This document shows, one piece after another, positions 39,836 through 51,769 of a DNA stretch of 64,000 nucleotides (position 1 is the stretch's first letter; every line of letters begins with the position of its first letter). Source of the DNA: Epiperipatus broadwayi (lineage: Eukaryota; Onychophora; Udeonychophora; Euonychophora; Peripatidae); contig JAQFVV010012511.1 in NCBI GenBank assembly GCA_028023455.1, positions 1,550,165 through 1,614,164 of the forward strand. Reading direction: 5' to 3'. Under the pieces are notes generated by a model, which did no database searches, was not told where the DNA came from, and was given only the letters and a program-made list of their open reading frames with translations. Position numbers and translations under genes: made by a program.

Positions 39836-39839
39836 GATT

Positions 39840-40385
39840 AATACAAAGTGGTAATTATTAGTCCCTTATCTTTACATACTAACATAGCAGTTCTTATTCT
39901 TTTTTTATTATTTTCTAACATTTATTCTTTTATATCTTTTTGTCTTCTGTAATTTGAATGACTGACTTTGTTTATTGATGGCTTCTAATAATGATGATGA
40001 TCTAACTAAGTATATAACATATCATTTTTTTTGTTATAAGTCAATCTATGTATAAATTTATTTCTGTTGTAAATAATTATATTTGTAATGGCTTAGATCA
40101 GCCTAGCCTGTTATTTGTATCCAATAACAAAATATTCAATATTTCTTAAAAAAAAAAAAAAAAATGCATGTATTGAATATAACATCAACTTTCATTTCAG
40201 CTATTCTCTATTTTTATATTTAAAAAAAAAAAAAAAATTGACAATGAATTTTAAAAATAAGAAAAACAAACTATAAAAGCTGATATTTATTTTCTAATTC
40301 GCAAACTGTAATTTTAAAAATTAAATTAGAAAATATTGCTTATTTATTATTATTATTTTTAAATAACACATTGCTTATTATTAAT
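39840..40385. other. AT-rich stretch without recognised gene
   Basis: Poly-A runs at 40147 and 40222 and short A/T repeats only. Confidence 0.6.
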
Positions 40386-40387
40386 AA

Positions 40388-40771
40388 TAAAAGTTATCAC
40401 TGATATACATACATATGTGCTCACAAACTTTGCCAGAGAGTACATTCAGTCAATCAAAAGCTCTTGGACCTAATTCGCTCTCTCAAAAACCGAGATACCA
40501 AACTAGCTTCACCTCCACTCCTCACAGACACTTGGGCAATCCTCCAACTCCCATCCTCTCAGCCTTTGTCATAGGACTCAATCACGAAGACATGCATTTC
40601 TTATCGGCCTGGACTACACACCATTTCCACTCTCCACTTCCCATTCCCTTTTTACATGTATCCTTCCCCTCTTACCATGTTGCTCCTGAAATTTCATTTG
40701 TTTTACTGTATCTGTTGTTGTTTTTTTTTTTTTTTTTGATGAATAAACATCTCATCACTGAGAAAAAAAAA
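40388..40771 (+). mobile_element. 3' end of a retroposon
   Basis: This is a C-rich, A-poor block in an A/T desert. It ends with a T18 run, ATGAATAAACATC (AATAAA signal at about 40742) and an A10 tract at 40761. The same word AAACTTTG occurs at about 40423 and directly after the A tract, a possible target-site duplication. One frame reads QRVHSVNQKLLDLIRSLKN and TKLASPPLLTDTWAIL before a stop, so a LINE or processed-RNA 3' end is possible. The longer open frame from 40415 runs through the T and A tracts and is not credible as a protein. Confidence 0.5.
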
Positions 40772-40774
40772 ACT

Positions 40775-42585
40775 TTGTTAGCAGACAATTATATTATATT
40801 CAACTTACTTGATTTTAAAATTTTGCATTATATCATGATTGGGGGGGGGGCAATTTCTGTATATATTAAGAATTTCATTTTGTTAATTTTTACTGAATGC
40901 TACATAATGCAATGCTGTAATTTATGATTTTTTTTAATTCTCTACATCTATCTAATAATATAGAGTCTATTCTAGTTTGAATAAAAATATCACTAAAGAA
41001 TACAAATTACCTAAACTTTAAACCTAAAATCTTAGAACTGTTAAAAGTTCAAGTTATTAGCTAATCTAATAGTTTGACAAAAGATTTTACTAAAATCAGA
41101 TTATAGATTACCATGGCCAATTTAAAAATGAAACATCGTATGGGTAATTATGAGTGGCCGAGGAACTTCCTTTCTTCAGGCATAACTTCATTTCAGCATG
41201 ACATAAGCTCTGATTTCTGCTTATTTAAAATTGAAAGACATTCAAAAATAAAAACTACAGTTAATGTAATTCTTAGAATACTTGAAACTTTCAAATCATT
41301 ACCATTACTAATATAATATCTTAAGAATTTCACATTATAGACAATAGACAATTTTGTCACAGTTGTATATTCTTTGTGGATGAAATGCAACAAGTAACGA
41401 AAAGTCAGGGAAGTTTTTAAATATTGATTGCACTCTATTCTTGACTTAGAGTATGCTTTCTTTAAACTGCATGTGGATAAGATAGATATCATTATATACA
41501 GCATATAAAAAGTAGTTTGAAAAAATGTTTAATAAATGATATATTGTAAGCCAGTGATTTTTTAAAAAATACTTATGTTCAGTAATAGTAAGTGGATTTG
41601 ATACATAATAAAAATCTTGAAGAAAAAACTTAGTAAGTTTATATTGATTTAATAGCCATAATGTTTAATTTTTAATATTTCTTATCTGTTATTATTAATA
41701 AAATAATAGAAAAATAGTTTTATTTACATTTCAATGTAATTTATATATTGCATAATACAAGAATGTTGCAAAGGATTTAGAGGATTTTTTACAAGTATGT
41801 TAAATATTATATGTAAAGATAAATAATTACAGTACAGAATATATTTATAATTAAGAAGAGTAACCTCCAAAGTGACAATTGTTAAATAATAGAATTGCCC
41901 TCTAGCTACAATGTTCTATAATTTATGTAATATAAGTATGGCCACCTTATATTATATACATAATTATCATCAAAAACTTTAGCCAGAGAGGTTGATTTTT
42001 AATTAATTGAATTAATTATTGCCAATTATTTTGAGACAATTGTCATTTCTGATTCATGTCTACTATATTCTTAATCATTGCAAACAAAAGCAAAATAAAA
42101 TTCTTAAATATCAAATTCTACAGATTTTCAGTAATGTTTCCCACTTTTTCTTATATTCTTTTGGGTATAGCCTCTTATCAATGATAATAACATGGGCTCA
42201 TTACTCATTAAAACAAAATGTTTCCATCTGTGTATCAACATTCATCTAAATAAGATAAATATTTTGGGAATATTTCTTCTTTAATAAGTAAATACCCATT
42301 ATCATCGAAAAGATTATAAGCCAACTTATGACCTAAAAATAATTTGAGATTCATTTGATATAGATCCAAATTCTGAACCATGGTTGTAGTTGCAGATATG
42401 CTAACTATTAAACCATTAAATTATTACTAGTGGTGGTGTAATAAAAATAGACAAAAACAGGAAGATCTTTATGAAAATACTAATTGATGTCTCCTATGCA
42501 TTTTATCTAGCAATTGAATAAACAACATGTTCCAATTAAAATTGATATCAGAATAGAGCTTTTGAATAATTAGATTTTCAAATAT
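40775..42585. other. AT-rich stretch without recognised gene
   Basis: No recognised gene. The overlapping opposite-strand frames at 41113-41504 have no motif and appear to be chance. Confidence 0.55.
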
Positions 42586-42589
42586 CTTT

Positions 42590-42948
42590 AATTACATTCA
42601 TATTGGCCTTTCAAGCCAATTGTGCAAACACTTTGCGAGTGTTAAATAATAAATGAATACCCTCTGACCAATACAAGATATAGAATTTATGCATGAATAA
42701 AATTTCATCGGGTCATTCATTCAGACATTGTATATAAAATTTAAAGTGACCGTTCTATCGTCATGCCTTCTGTTCCAGTACTTCAGATTTGCTCATATAT
42801 AAGTATTTGAGTCGTAGGAATAAGAGGGATTCTTTTTATTCCTGCATAAATTCTATATCTTGTATTGGTCAGAGGGTATTCATTTATTATTTAACACCCG
42901 CAAAGTGTTTGCACAATTGGCTTGAAAGGCCGATATGAATGTAATTAC
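42590..42948. mobile_element. MITE-like element with about 110-base terminal inverted repeats
   Basis: The arms at 42590-42701 and 42835-42948 are reverse complements with few differences. They share TACATTCATATTGGCC, TTTCAAGCCAATTGTGCAAA and CTCTGACCAATACAAGATAT. The centre, about 130 bases, is unique (TGACCGTTCTATCGTCATGC). There is no open frame. High arm identity suggests a fairly recent, non-autonomous DNA element. The superfamily cannot be assigned from what I see. Confidence 0.75.
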
Positions 42949-42949
42949 A

Positions 42950-45900
42950 ATTATATACAGACGCTATAAAAATAAATGCTTATTTATAAATATCTTTAAT
43001 GTAATTTTTACAAAACTTTAACATAATTGGCCAGCTTTGAATTTTAAATCTTTACTGACAAAGGAAAAGGTCAAAAGCTGGTGGTATGGATCACAAATAT
43101 TCTTAATATTTTTTTTTTGTTTTTCAGATAGCTTTTACATAGCTAATTTATAAAGTTATCTCTAATATTAGTTAAAAAATAAAAAGCTGGAGTTAATCTG
43201 GGTTGATCAGGTAGGTGTTTTGTGGGTGTCTATAAAAACAATATGATTATAATATATAGTTTTTGCTAACATTTCTATAGATGTAAAGATCTTAGTGTTC
43301 TGCTCTTATTATTTGATTTCTGAAACTAAAATTAACTTGGGCATTATATCTAAGATTTATGTCTAAAAATGTAACATTGAGCATTTCATTAATTTTTTCT
43401 ATCAAAGATTGATCTCTCACATTGCCCAATGACTTAATGTAGTAATTGTGAATGATTTATTATAAAAAATAAACTCTGTAGCCATTTTATAGTTATTAGC
43501 TATCTATATTAAATCTCGGTCTGACTTCTACTTTAACTACATCTGTATTAATGAATAAAACATGAGTTGGCACACTTACTGATATTTTTTTACTTTATTT
43601 ATATCATCTGTGAATCAGGGATCTAAATTTAAAACTATTAATGAATTGTTTGTGAATAAGATAGTGAAAATATATAAAATAATCAGTTATATCTTAAGAA
43701 GCTTTAACATATAGTATAAATCTAGAATCCTTTTTGCTGGCAATAAATTATTTTAAAAGAACTGAGAAGAACAAGGTGTTTATGGATTGGTTCTACAAAT
43801 ACACTGATGTAATCTAAAATTACAGCTAAAGCATTATTATACTTAAACCATAGGTTCCTGAGCTTTATTAGATTTGTAAAATTATCATTGTAAACTCAAA
43901 CTCTATTAAGATAAGATAAAATTAGAATAACAAATAACCCACTGCAATTAGGTATATTGATTTATAAGCAATTTCTGAATATTTTGTTTTCTTCAATTTT
44001 ATTTGTAATATACATTATAAAAAACTAAAGCTTATTTTTAAAATTTTGTTTAGATAATAGAAGTCTCTCACTATTAATAATATTCTATCTGTATTTGGAA
44101 ATCATATCATAGATCTAATATTATTTCAAACAATAAATATTTGCTTTTGTCATTTCATATTTTCTCGGAGGCCTGCTACATAGCGGTGGATTGCAACCAT
44201 CAACCGCAAGGACACATGCTTCACGATTTCAAGAAAATGGAGCAATTAATCTTAAACTTTGCATAATTTGCATATCATTAATTCATTTAGAGCTTTGATG
44301 ATGAGAGCACGTCTCTTGAAAGCGCTTGCAGAATAGTTTAATTTTATTTTGTTTTAAGCATAAAATAGCTTTGCGTTCAGGTGCAATAGCGCCTATATTA
44401 TTTTTACAAGTAGATTTTTCATGCAAAGTTTTTGAATTATTTTTCGAATTACAACGTATCATTCTTATTGTATAAAAATTTATTGACAAAATGCAATTTT
44501 TATATAAATCATAGTACACTCCTTCTGTTGTTAATGCTTGTCCATTCTTTTTGCATACTTTATTTAAATTATGTTTTTTTGTAAGTTTACTTTTTTTTCA
44601 TTTATTCTATGTTTTTATTGATATTTAAAAATTGTTTTTTTTTTTTATCTGAGTGGGATATTATAAGCTAAATACATATGTCTGTAAGTTTGTAAGATTT
44701 TAAAAAAAGTGTTTAGTTTTATTGCTATTGCAATAATTTAGTAATACTGGATTGACTGTTTTAAGTCTAATGGTGTTGATTAATTGAGCTCATTGTCTCA
44801 AAGACTTATACAAATCTCTAACACTAGTTCTCTAATCATTTTTTTGTCTTATAGATCAGCTGTTTTAACTACTAGTACAGTTTTATAGTATTTATGATTT
44901 TTTATTTATAACATTGAAGGACTTCAAGATATAATTGTTACGATTTCATTTTCCAAACCTATAAAGTGGGATTTTAATTTTAATGAAATACATTTTTTTT
45001 TTTCAGTTTTTAAGATAGCTTATAATTTTTCTTTTAGAGGATTAATTCATACCCAGATAAGCTACCCATTCAATTGTGGGTCAGTGAATGAGTATCTACA
45101 AATTATTTATTAGAAAATAAATATACAGGTTAACTTGAGTTAATGAGATCTATAATAATGCACTGGTAGTAAAACACACATATAATTGAAATATGATATA
45201 GCTTTCACCACTGATGAGGTTGGCATTAAGTTTATGACTTTTTTGCCATTACCTTTTATTTAAATTCCTATTGCTAATACTATCATATTTCAGTTATTCA
45301 ATATTTATTTTCACGATCTGTAAAAATAATAAAACAAATATAATATATATATACACATATATAAGTTTAAACAAACTTTATTACAAAAAAAAACAACTAA
45401 CAAAACTTGTTTTTTTCAGTTGTTATTTGGAAATCTATTATTACGCTAAACATTTACTTTTCTTCTGGGTCTGACTGCGTCAATTTAGAGTTCTCTTTTT
45501 ATTAGCATTGTTTGTCTTTCAGGTCGTTGTTTTCTTTTATTTTTATTCTATTACTAACTTAGTAATTTATAATTTTTTTTTTTTTATTTAGGAAAATCAG
45601 TTTTCGTAAACATAAAATGAAAAGTACTTTTAACACTTTTATTCTTAGATTTTAAAAGTTAAAATTTATCAACAGTAAATTGTTAATTGAGTGGGGAACA
45701 ATGGCGTAACACCGCCAATAATGATTAAGTATTACTGCGTGGTCAAAGTACCTGATACCTAATGACCTCAATCTGATTTTTGACTAGAATTTTAACATTT
45801 GCTATATATATCCAACAATTAAAAATTTTAAATGATGAAAATATCAATTGCTGCATGACTTGTACAAGATCTGAAAACGTCTACGCATATCTTGGAATTG

Positions 45901-46125
45901 ATATAAGATTAGTAGATAATTATAGCGGCAGCAATGTTAAGGGGGAAGGGGCTATAATGAAGAGTGTATCACTAAACAAAAAAAGAAGTTGGAAAAAGAT
46001 TTTCAAGTAATTTAGATTAAAAAAAAGAGAGAGATTAATAAAGCCTCATTATCTCAGTAGACCGTTAGAAGAAAATAAAATAGATATTAAAAAAAAAAAT
46101 TGCAGTTGAAATAGCAAGATATGAA
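42950..46125. other. AT-rich stretch without recognised gene
   Basis: The patch at 44165-44240 (CCTGCTACATAGCGGTGG and neighbours) and the one at 45695-45960 have a more even composition. I recognise no product in either. The frames at 44283-44519 and 45780-46010 lack motifs. Confidence 0.5.
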
Positions 46126-46139
46126 AAGAATAAAAATAT

Positions 46140-46251
46140 TGTCAAGCATTGTTAGCCGAGAGGTCATCGCAGCTGCCTTGCAAGCAAGTATTTGGTTGCA
46201 GACGGTTGTGGGTTCGCGTCCTGGCCGATGTTATGACATATGGGGGGAGGG
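46140..46251 (+). mobile_element. tRNA-derived SINE with target-site duplication, copy S5
   Basis: The A-box-like TAGCCGAGAGGT is at 46153-46164 and the B-box GGTTCGCGTCC at 46211-46221. The unit ends GACATATGGGGGGAGGG without an A tail. The 12-base word AGAATAAAAATA flanks it exactly (46127-46138 and 46252-46263). It is the best preserved copy of the family here. The intact boxes and exact flanks suggest it is the youngest. Confidence 0.82.
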
Positions 46252-46264
46252 AGAATAAAAATAG

Positions 46265-48970
46265 AAAATTGAGTTTCTAGTAATAAATGTCTTTGAGTCA
46301 AGATAAAATATACAACAATATTAAATACTTTTGTTAGTATTTAATCGCTTCGTATTGAGAAAATCTTCCGGATTTTACAATGATATTTTAAAAATATGCA
46401 ATCTGTCTGTAGATTAATCAATTTTTGCAAAAAATTATACCATGTCATATTTTTAGTGGCATTAGCATCCAATAGAATTTTTGAATACAAAGTAACAAAT
46501 AAGATAGTAACAAAAGTAAAGCAGTGAGCTTAGTGCTTAAGAAGGAATATTGAAATGAGATAAGCAACAAAAATCTTAAAAAAAGTCTTATGAATCACAT
46601 TTTTATAATACAAACTTTTCATATTGAATATTCAAAAAAATTGTATTCCAAATTTATAGTATGCTGCAATCTTTTTAAAAATATAAATGTGGAAGAAATG
46701 TGCAATCTCTGTTGAAGATAAATATTTGCTTAGCAATTTTAATGTTGAGTTTAATCAGGAGTTTGAGCCAACTAAATAAAAGTAGCTGAAGAGAGAATGC
46801 AAGAATACAGATGAATTGATAAAAAAGTGAGAGAATAATATTCTACATGATTTATATTATTATTTTAGTCTCAGATTTTGATCCAAAATTAGAAATATAA
46901 TATTGATTATATTTTGACATCATATAGCACAGAAGTGGAAATTATACCTTGACATAATAATATTTGATCTTTAACAGATGGAAACCTTATGCAATGTTTA
47001 CAAATATCTATTTGGGAGTTTTCAGTCATGAAAAGAAGTGGTCAGTTTGTCCATGTTTAAGAATGGTCAGCTTGTAGTTTCTAAAAGTTAGAGAATGAGC
47101 AATTAAAAGCTGCTGAACTTTTTAATATTTCGTGATTGACAGTCTTAAGGATGTCAAATTGCATTCATTAGAGAAGCAAAAATAAAATCTGATAAAAACA
47201 TCCATAATGCTTATTAAAAGAAACCTTTGGACATTATGAAGGATTTAACTCTCTCCACCATGACAAAATAAAAATAAAAACAAATAATACAATGAAATAA
47301 ATTACTGCAGAGATCAGTACACAAAAGTTCGTATTATTTAATAAAATAATCTTCATAAGCTTTACAAGCAGAAAATTTATAAACAAATTATATTTTAAAG
47401 CAGTTATGTCAGAAAAATAAGAATTGAATAGTGATCAGTTGGAAATATGTCATACAAAAAAACATTAAATCAGGGTGGAGCCTAATTAATTGTGGTGCCT
47501 GAAACAAACTTTAAAAATTTGCATCTTTTAAAATTATTGAAAAGACTATTGTAACATATGTAAAAAACTTAATGATGCAGAGACAGCACATCTGATTGCC
47601 TATATTTTTATATTGGTATTCAAATTCAGACTAAATTTATTTCTGCAAAGATTAGAATTTTTACTCACAGATAGCTAGTCCATGTTCAACCTAGATAAAC
47701 ACTCAACATTAGTTAATAACTATATATTGCTATCTTTAGTTAGATGATAAAACAAGAATAAAAAAAACACTCTAACTCTTATCACATATAGCAAGTCTGA
47801 TGAGTATTACCTTCTCTTCCACTTTCTCTCAGAAGATCTATTGGAGAAAGTTTCTCTAAACTAGGCTATTTCCTCCCCCCCCCCCCCAAATACTGCTTTC
47901 TCTGCTTATTAAAATAATCAGTTTAACAAAAAAATTGATATAATAAGGGGAAAAATATATTAAAGGAAAAAATATATTTAAACACTCATTATAAAGATAA
48001 AAAAATGAAAATAAAACAGAATAAAATAGAATAATAAAAAAATAGAACAAAAACATCCAGAATAAAAAATATATGACATATTAAATCATTCTTCACTTTG
48101 ATAGATTTTCTATAATGCTTTATATATATTACAATTTGATCACTTAATTTTGAATTATTGCAATATTTTTTTTTAATTTTCAGTTTAGAAAAAATATCTT
48201 CAGATTAACTGAAAAATAGCGTAAAATCATGATGCATTTTATTTCAATATTTACTATTTCAATTATATGTTATTAAAAAAAATGTAAATAAATAACAAAA
48301 AAAAATTATAAAATTTATAAATATAATAAATTTTATGATCTGATAGCAGCTATTTCTCTATCCCAGAGCACCCCATACAATCATATTTATCAATATTTTT
48401 TTGGGGTTAAATTGAAAGCACATATATTTTATTCAACATTTTGATGTGATACAGTATTCACATAATAAAATGATCTCTAAGTGTTATAAAGTTTAATAAA
48501 ATTTGTAAAGTACCTTTACAAAATGTTGCTACCAGTGTACTAGAAAGCTTAAAGTTTGAAGTGTTTAACCTAGAATCTGAACTAAGTAATGGAAGAGCAG
48601 AAGTTGTATAAATCCCAAAGCCAATGCAGATTTACAAATATCAAACAACTAGAATATTATTCTTTTTTAATAATGAGATGGTAATTAAGGTTTTTTGTGA
48701 AAAAAAAAATGTTAAAAAGGATATTGTTGAGAGCATGTTTAATTGTGATGAAGCCCTGACATTTCACTATTCATTTTATTTAAATAAAATAAGTTGCAGT
48801 ACAATAAGTTTTTTATTTTTATTTTTAAAATGACTGTGAATGAATAGACACACGCAATAATACATGCAAATATGCTCCTCAATTTACTATTAATAAGTAT
48901 ATTATGATTATTTTAATTTTGTTTACAATATAATCTAAATTTTATAAATGCAAAAAAAGAATGTGTTATA
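46265..48970. other. AT-rich stretch without recognised gene
   Basis: Slightly more mixed sequence at 46700-47650 may hide an old transposon, but I could not read a motif. A C14 run is at 47875-47888. The frames at 47856-48056 and 48624-48833 are composition-driven. Confidence 0.5.
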
Positions 48971-48974
48971 TATG

Positions 48975-49708
48975 TATAATATTTGAAATACAGGTATTCT
49001 TTTTACACATAGAACTTAATTGTAAATATAGGAAGGGGATTTGAATACAGACCTTCAAGCACCCTTCAACTATCCACACTACCTTATACCACTGATGACC
49101 ACACACATGTAGAAAAGGTAAATATTCACTAATATATGTACTTTGTGCTGAACCAGCATTCATCAGTTGGTTCAGATCATCTCATATATATATATATATA
49201 TATAATCAGTGCTCAGTTTATATTAAGATAGCAAATCTTCATACTTTAATGGACAGGCTTCAGTCTATTCCAACTTGTATAAGGTCCTATATATGAGGGG
49301 TCAGAATGCCTTAAGGTCAACATGGGCAAAACAATAATATTGGCATCAGCATGGGATTTGGGCATTTCATCATCAGATTTTCACTGGTATGGATGGCTGA
49401 AGAGTTGGAGGTCAGAGTAGATTGAAGCCTGTCCATTAAAGTATGAAGATTTGCTATCTTAATATAAACTGAGTACTGATTATATAGATATGTGGGAGAT
49501 AATGATCTAGGCCAACTGATGAGTACTGGTTCAGCATGAAATACATATATTGGTGATTATTTATCTTTTCTACATGTGTGTGATCATGTGTATCAGTGGC
49601 ATGATAGTGTGGATAGTTGAAGGGTGCTTGAAGGTATATGTTCAAATTTTCTATATTTACAATTAAGCTCCAGGTATAAAAAGAATGCATGTATTTCAAA
49701 TATTACAC
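48975..49708. mobile_element. Hammerhead repeat, long inverted pair
   Basis: The arms pair from the outermost bases (TATAATATTTGAAATACA at 48976 with its reverse complement ending near 49704). They then continue through GGGGATTTGAATACAGAC, the ribozyme segments and ATATTAAGATAGCAAATCTTC to a centre near 49280-49400. The centre carries the words AAGGTCAACATGGGCA and GCATCAGCATGGGATTTGG, shared with the next two copies. The left-arm ribozyme (49128-49171, antisense) reads AAAG for the second box and is inactive. The right-arm ribozyme (49511-49555) has both core boxes. Confidence 0.75.
49511..49555 (+). ncRNA. Hammerhead ribozyme motif, core intact
   Basis: The order is stem I strand (G)CCAA, core box CTGATGA (49516-49522) and helix II GTACTG-GTT-CAGCAT. 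Helix II has one A-C mismatch. Then come core box GAAA (49538-49541), a very short stem III in TACATAT, cleavage base A at 49549, and stem I partner TTGG. All conserved catalytic bases of the family are present. Predicted self-cleavage follows A49549 (an AUA triplet, allowed under the NUH rule). Stem III of about two pairs suggests poor activity as a monomer. Confidence 0.6.
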
Positions 49709-50146
49709 ATTAAGCCTGCATCCTGCCCATCCTTCTTCTATGCATTTAAATGGATATGGTCATATACTTAAGGGATCAGACTGATTTGAGGTCAACATGG
49801 GCATAGTAATAATATTTGCATCAGCATGGGATTTGGGCATTCTATCATCAGATTTTCAAATGGTACGAATGGCTGAAGAGTTGGAGGTTGGAGTAGATTG
49901 AAACCTGTTCATTAAAGTATGAAGATTTCCTATCTTAATATAAACTGAGTACTGATTATATATATATATATATATGGGAGATTATGATCTGCACCAACTG
50001 ATGAGTGCTGTTTCAGCATGAAATACATATATTGGTGAATATTTATCTTTTCTACATGTGTGTGGTCATGTGTATCAGTGGTATGAGATAATGTGGTTAG
50101 TTGAAGGGTGCTTAAAGGTCTGTGATCAAATCCCCTACATTTTCAG
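49709..50146 (+). mobile_element. Hammerhead repeat, sense single arm
   Basis: This copy directly follows the inverted pair. In order it has TAAGCCTGCATCCTGCCCAT, GGTCAACATGGGCATAG, GGCTGAAGAGTTGGAGG, AGTATGAAGATTTCC, an AT spacer and the ribozyme (49992-50037). It ends with TTTATCTTTTCTACATGTG, GTATCAGTGGTATGAGA, an A-box-like TTAGTTGAAGGGTG and the B-box-like GATCAAATCCCC. It contains the best ribozyme of the window. Confidence 0.75.
49992..50037 (+). ncRNA. Hammerhead ribozyme, best copy
   Basis: Everything expected of a type I hammerhead is present in order. Stem I strand CACCAA (49992-49997) is followed by CTGATGA (49998-50004). Helix II GTGCTG (50005-50010), loop TTT and CAGCAT (50014-50019) are fully paired, with one G-U. 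Core box GAAA is at 50020-50023, with a two-pair stem III closed by A50023-U50030. Cleavage base A50031 comes next, and then stem I partner TTGGTG (50032-50037), six perfect pairs with CACCAA. Cleavage is predicted after A50031. Minimal stem III is known in hammerheads of Penelope-like elements and retrozymes, which often act as dimers. Activity is inferred, not shown. Confidence 0.75.
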
Positions 50147-50149
50147 TTA

Positions 50150-51410
50150 CATATGTATATGTATTGAAAAATACTGTATATTTATAATTTAGTATGTATT
50201 CTATTGTAATCAAAACATATGCACTCTCTCAATTTAATTAACAAAATGTATGCTATGATATGAAATGTATAGTGTACACAAGGCATTTTGAAATAAAATA
50301 TAGTGGATTTGATGGCTCTATTTTTAATTTCTTTCATAGGCAAGATTTCTAAAACTCTTTTTTACATTTCTGTTAACATTTATTTGTTTCAAAACAATTA
50401 AAGAATTATTCATGAAAATTTTAAGTCAATGAAAAATTTGTTTAAAGAATTGAATAATTTTGTTTAAAAAAATGGTTGGAAGTATTTTTCCATTAAAATG
50501 TTCCTAGATCTTTATTATTACTATTATTTTTTAAAAATATTTTTTAAATTCTAATTTAGTAAAAAATAAATTTTCTAAAATATTATATCTTGCTTTAATG
50601 GTTATTATAATTCAACATTTAAGCCTCAGTCATGGGAATCAGTTCTGTTCCAATCAAATCATCAATTGCATATTTCCAACCAATCATTGGAAGAATTTAT
50701 GTCTGGTGAATGCTAAAAAAAATTAAAAATCAGACTGCCTTCAATATGGTGATTGAAATTTCATGATTGGACAACTCTTTCATGATGTTCTACATTATGC
50801 TGCTTGCTACAACACCATCATTGATTATTTGAACATGTTGGGGAGCTATGTAATCCATAGTGAAAACAGATCCCAGACAAAGATGTGATTTTCCAAGATT
50901 CAGTTTATATATACATATTATCAAATATTAAATTGAAAATATGAGGATGACATTGCAGACCTCTGGCAGTTATTCAGTTATCTGATTATTGAGTATCAAT
51001 GAATCATCGTAAATGATGAATGGCTGGTTGGAATTCTTTATAATTTTTCAGAGGGGTGAAATTTTTGTGAAAAAAGGGGACTTGAATATTTTTATATGTT
51101 GTCTTCCATGTAAAATATAAGCAATTTTTGATTAAAAGTTATCAGTGAAACTCAATATGCAAATCCAATACTTTTTATTGAAAAAATCCAGTAGGCAATA
51201 GACCAAGATTTAGTTAATATTACCATCTATCCATTGATAATTAAAGCTTACAATAGATAATACTGAGAGAATAAATAAAAAGAATATTACTATTAAAAGA
51301 AACATTGGAAATGAGCTGTCAAAGTTGAAGGATTTTTTATTCCCAATTGATAACAGCATTGAATGTTCAATTTTGTTTTAATTTCTTTGGCATAACAAAT
51401 TAATTATTCC
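50150..51410. other. AT-rich stretch without recognised gene
   Basis: No recognised gene. The patch at 50630-51070 is of more even composition (for example GTTCCAATCAAATCATCAAT) but has no motif I can name. Confidence 0.5.
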
Positions 51411-51411
51411 A

Positions 51412-51555
51412 TAAGTGAGGGCAATTTATAATCCAATATTATTAATTTTGACTAATAAACTCTTAATAAAGATTTGAGACAAGTAAGTGAGGGCAATTTA
51501 TAATCCAATATTATTATTTTTGACTAATAAACTCTTAATAAAGATTTGAGACAAT
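51412..51555. repeat. Tandem duplication, 72-base unit, two copies
   Basis: 51412-51483 and 51484-51555 are nearly identical, starting TAAGTGAGGGCAATTTATAA and ending GATTTGAGACAA. I count one or two differences (ATTAATTTT against ATTATTTTT). It is a simple local duplication without coding content. Confidence 0.9.
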
Positions 51556-51769
51556 TTTTTATTTATTTTATTGCAGTTTTTGATATTAAATATATTTGTT
51601 GAGGTAGCAAATATTTCATAAATTTATATATGTTCTTTCTGAAATAAACAATATTATAAAACTGGAGGACAATGAAAGGTGAAGAAGATTTTTGAATAAT
51701 CAAAATGTTAGGTTAATTAATAAAATTTGTATTTTGCAAAAAAAAAAAAAACTGTGAAAAGGTAATGAT

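Noticed and set aside
40415-40927. 170-codon open frame
   Set aside because: It runs through a T18 tract, an AATAAA signal and an A10 tract. The openness comes from a retroposon end plus low-complexity flank.
49454-49699. Peptide with the recurring text HVEKINNHQYMYFMLNQ, also at 51816, 52175 and 52915
   Set aside because: The similar peptides come from the antisense of the ribozyme arm in repeat copies. Frames start and end at different places and break in other copies, so no protein is being selected.
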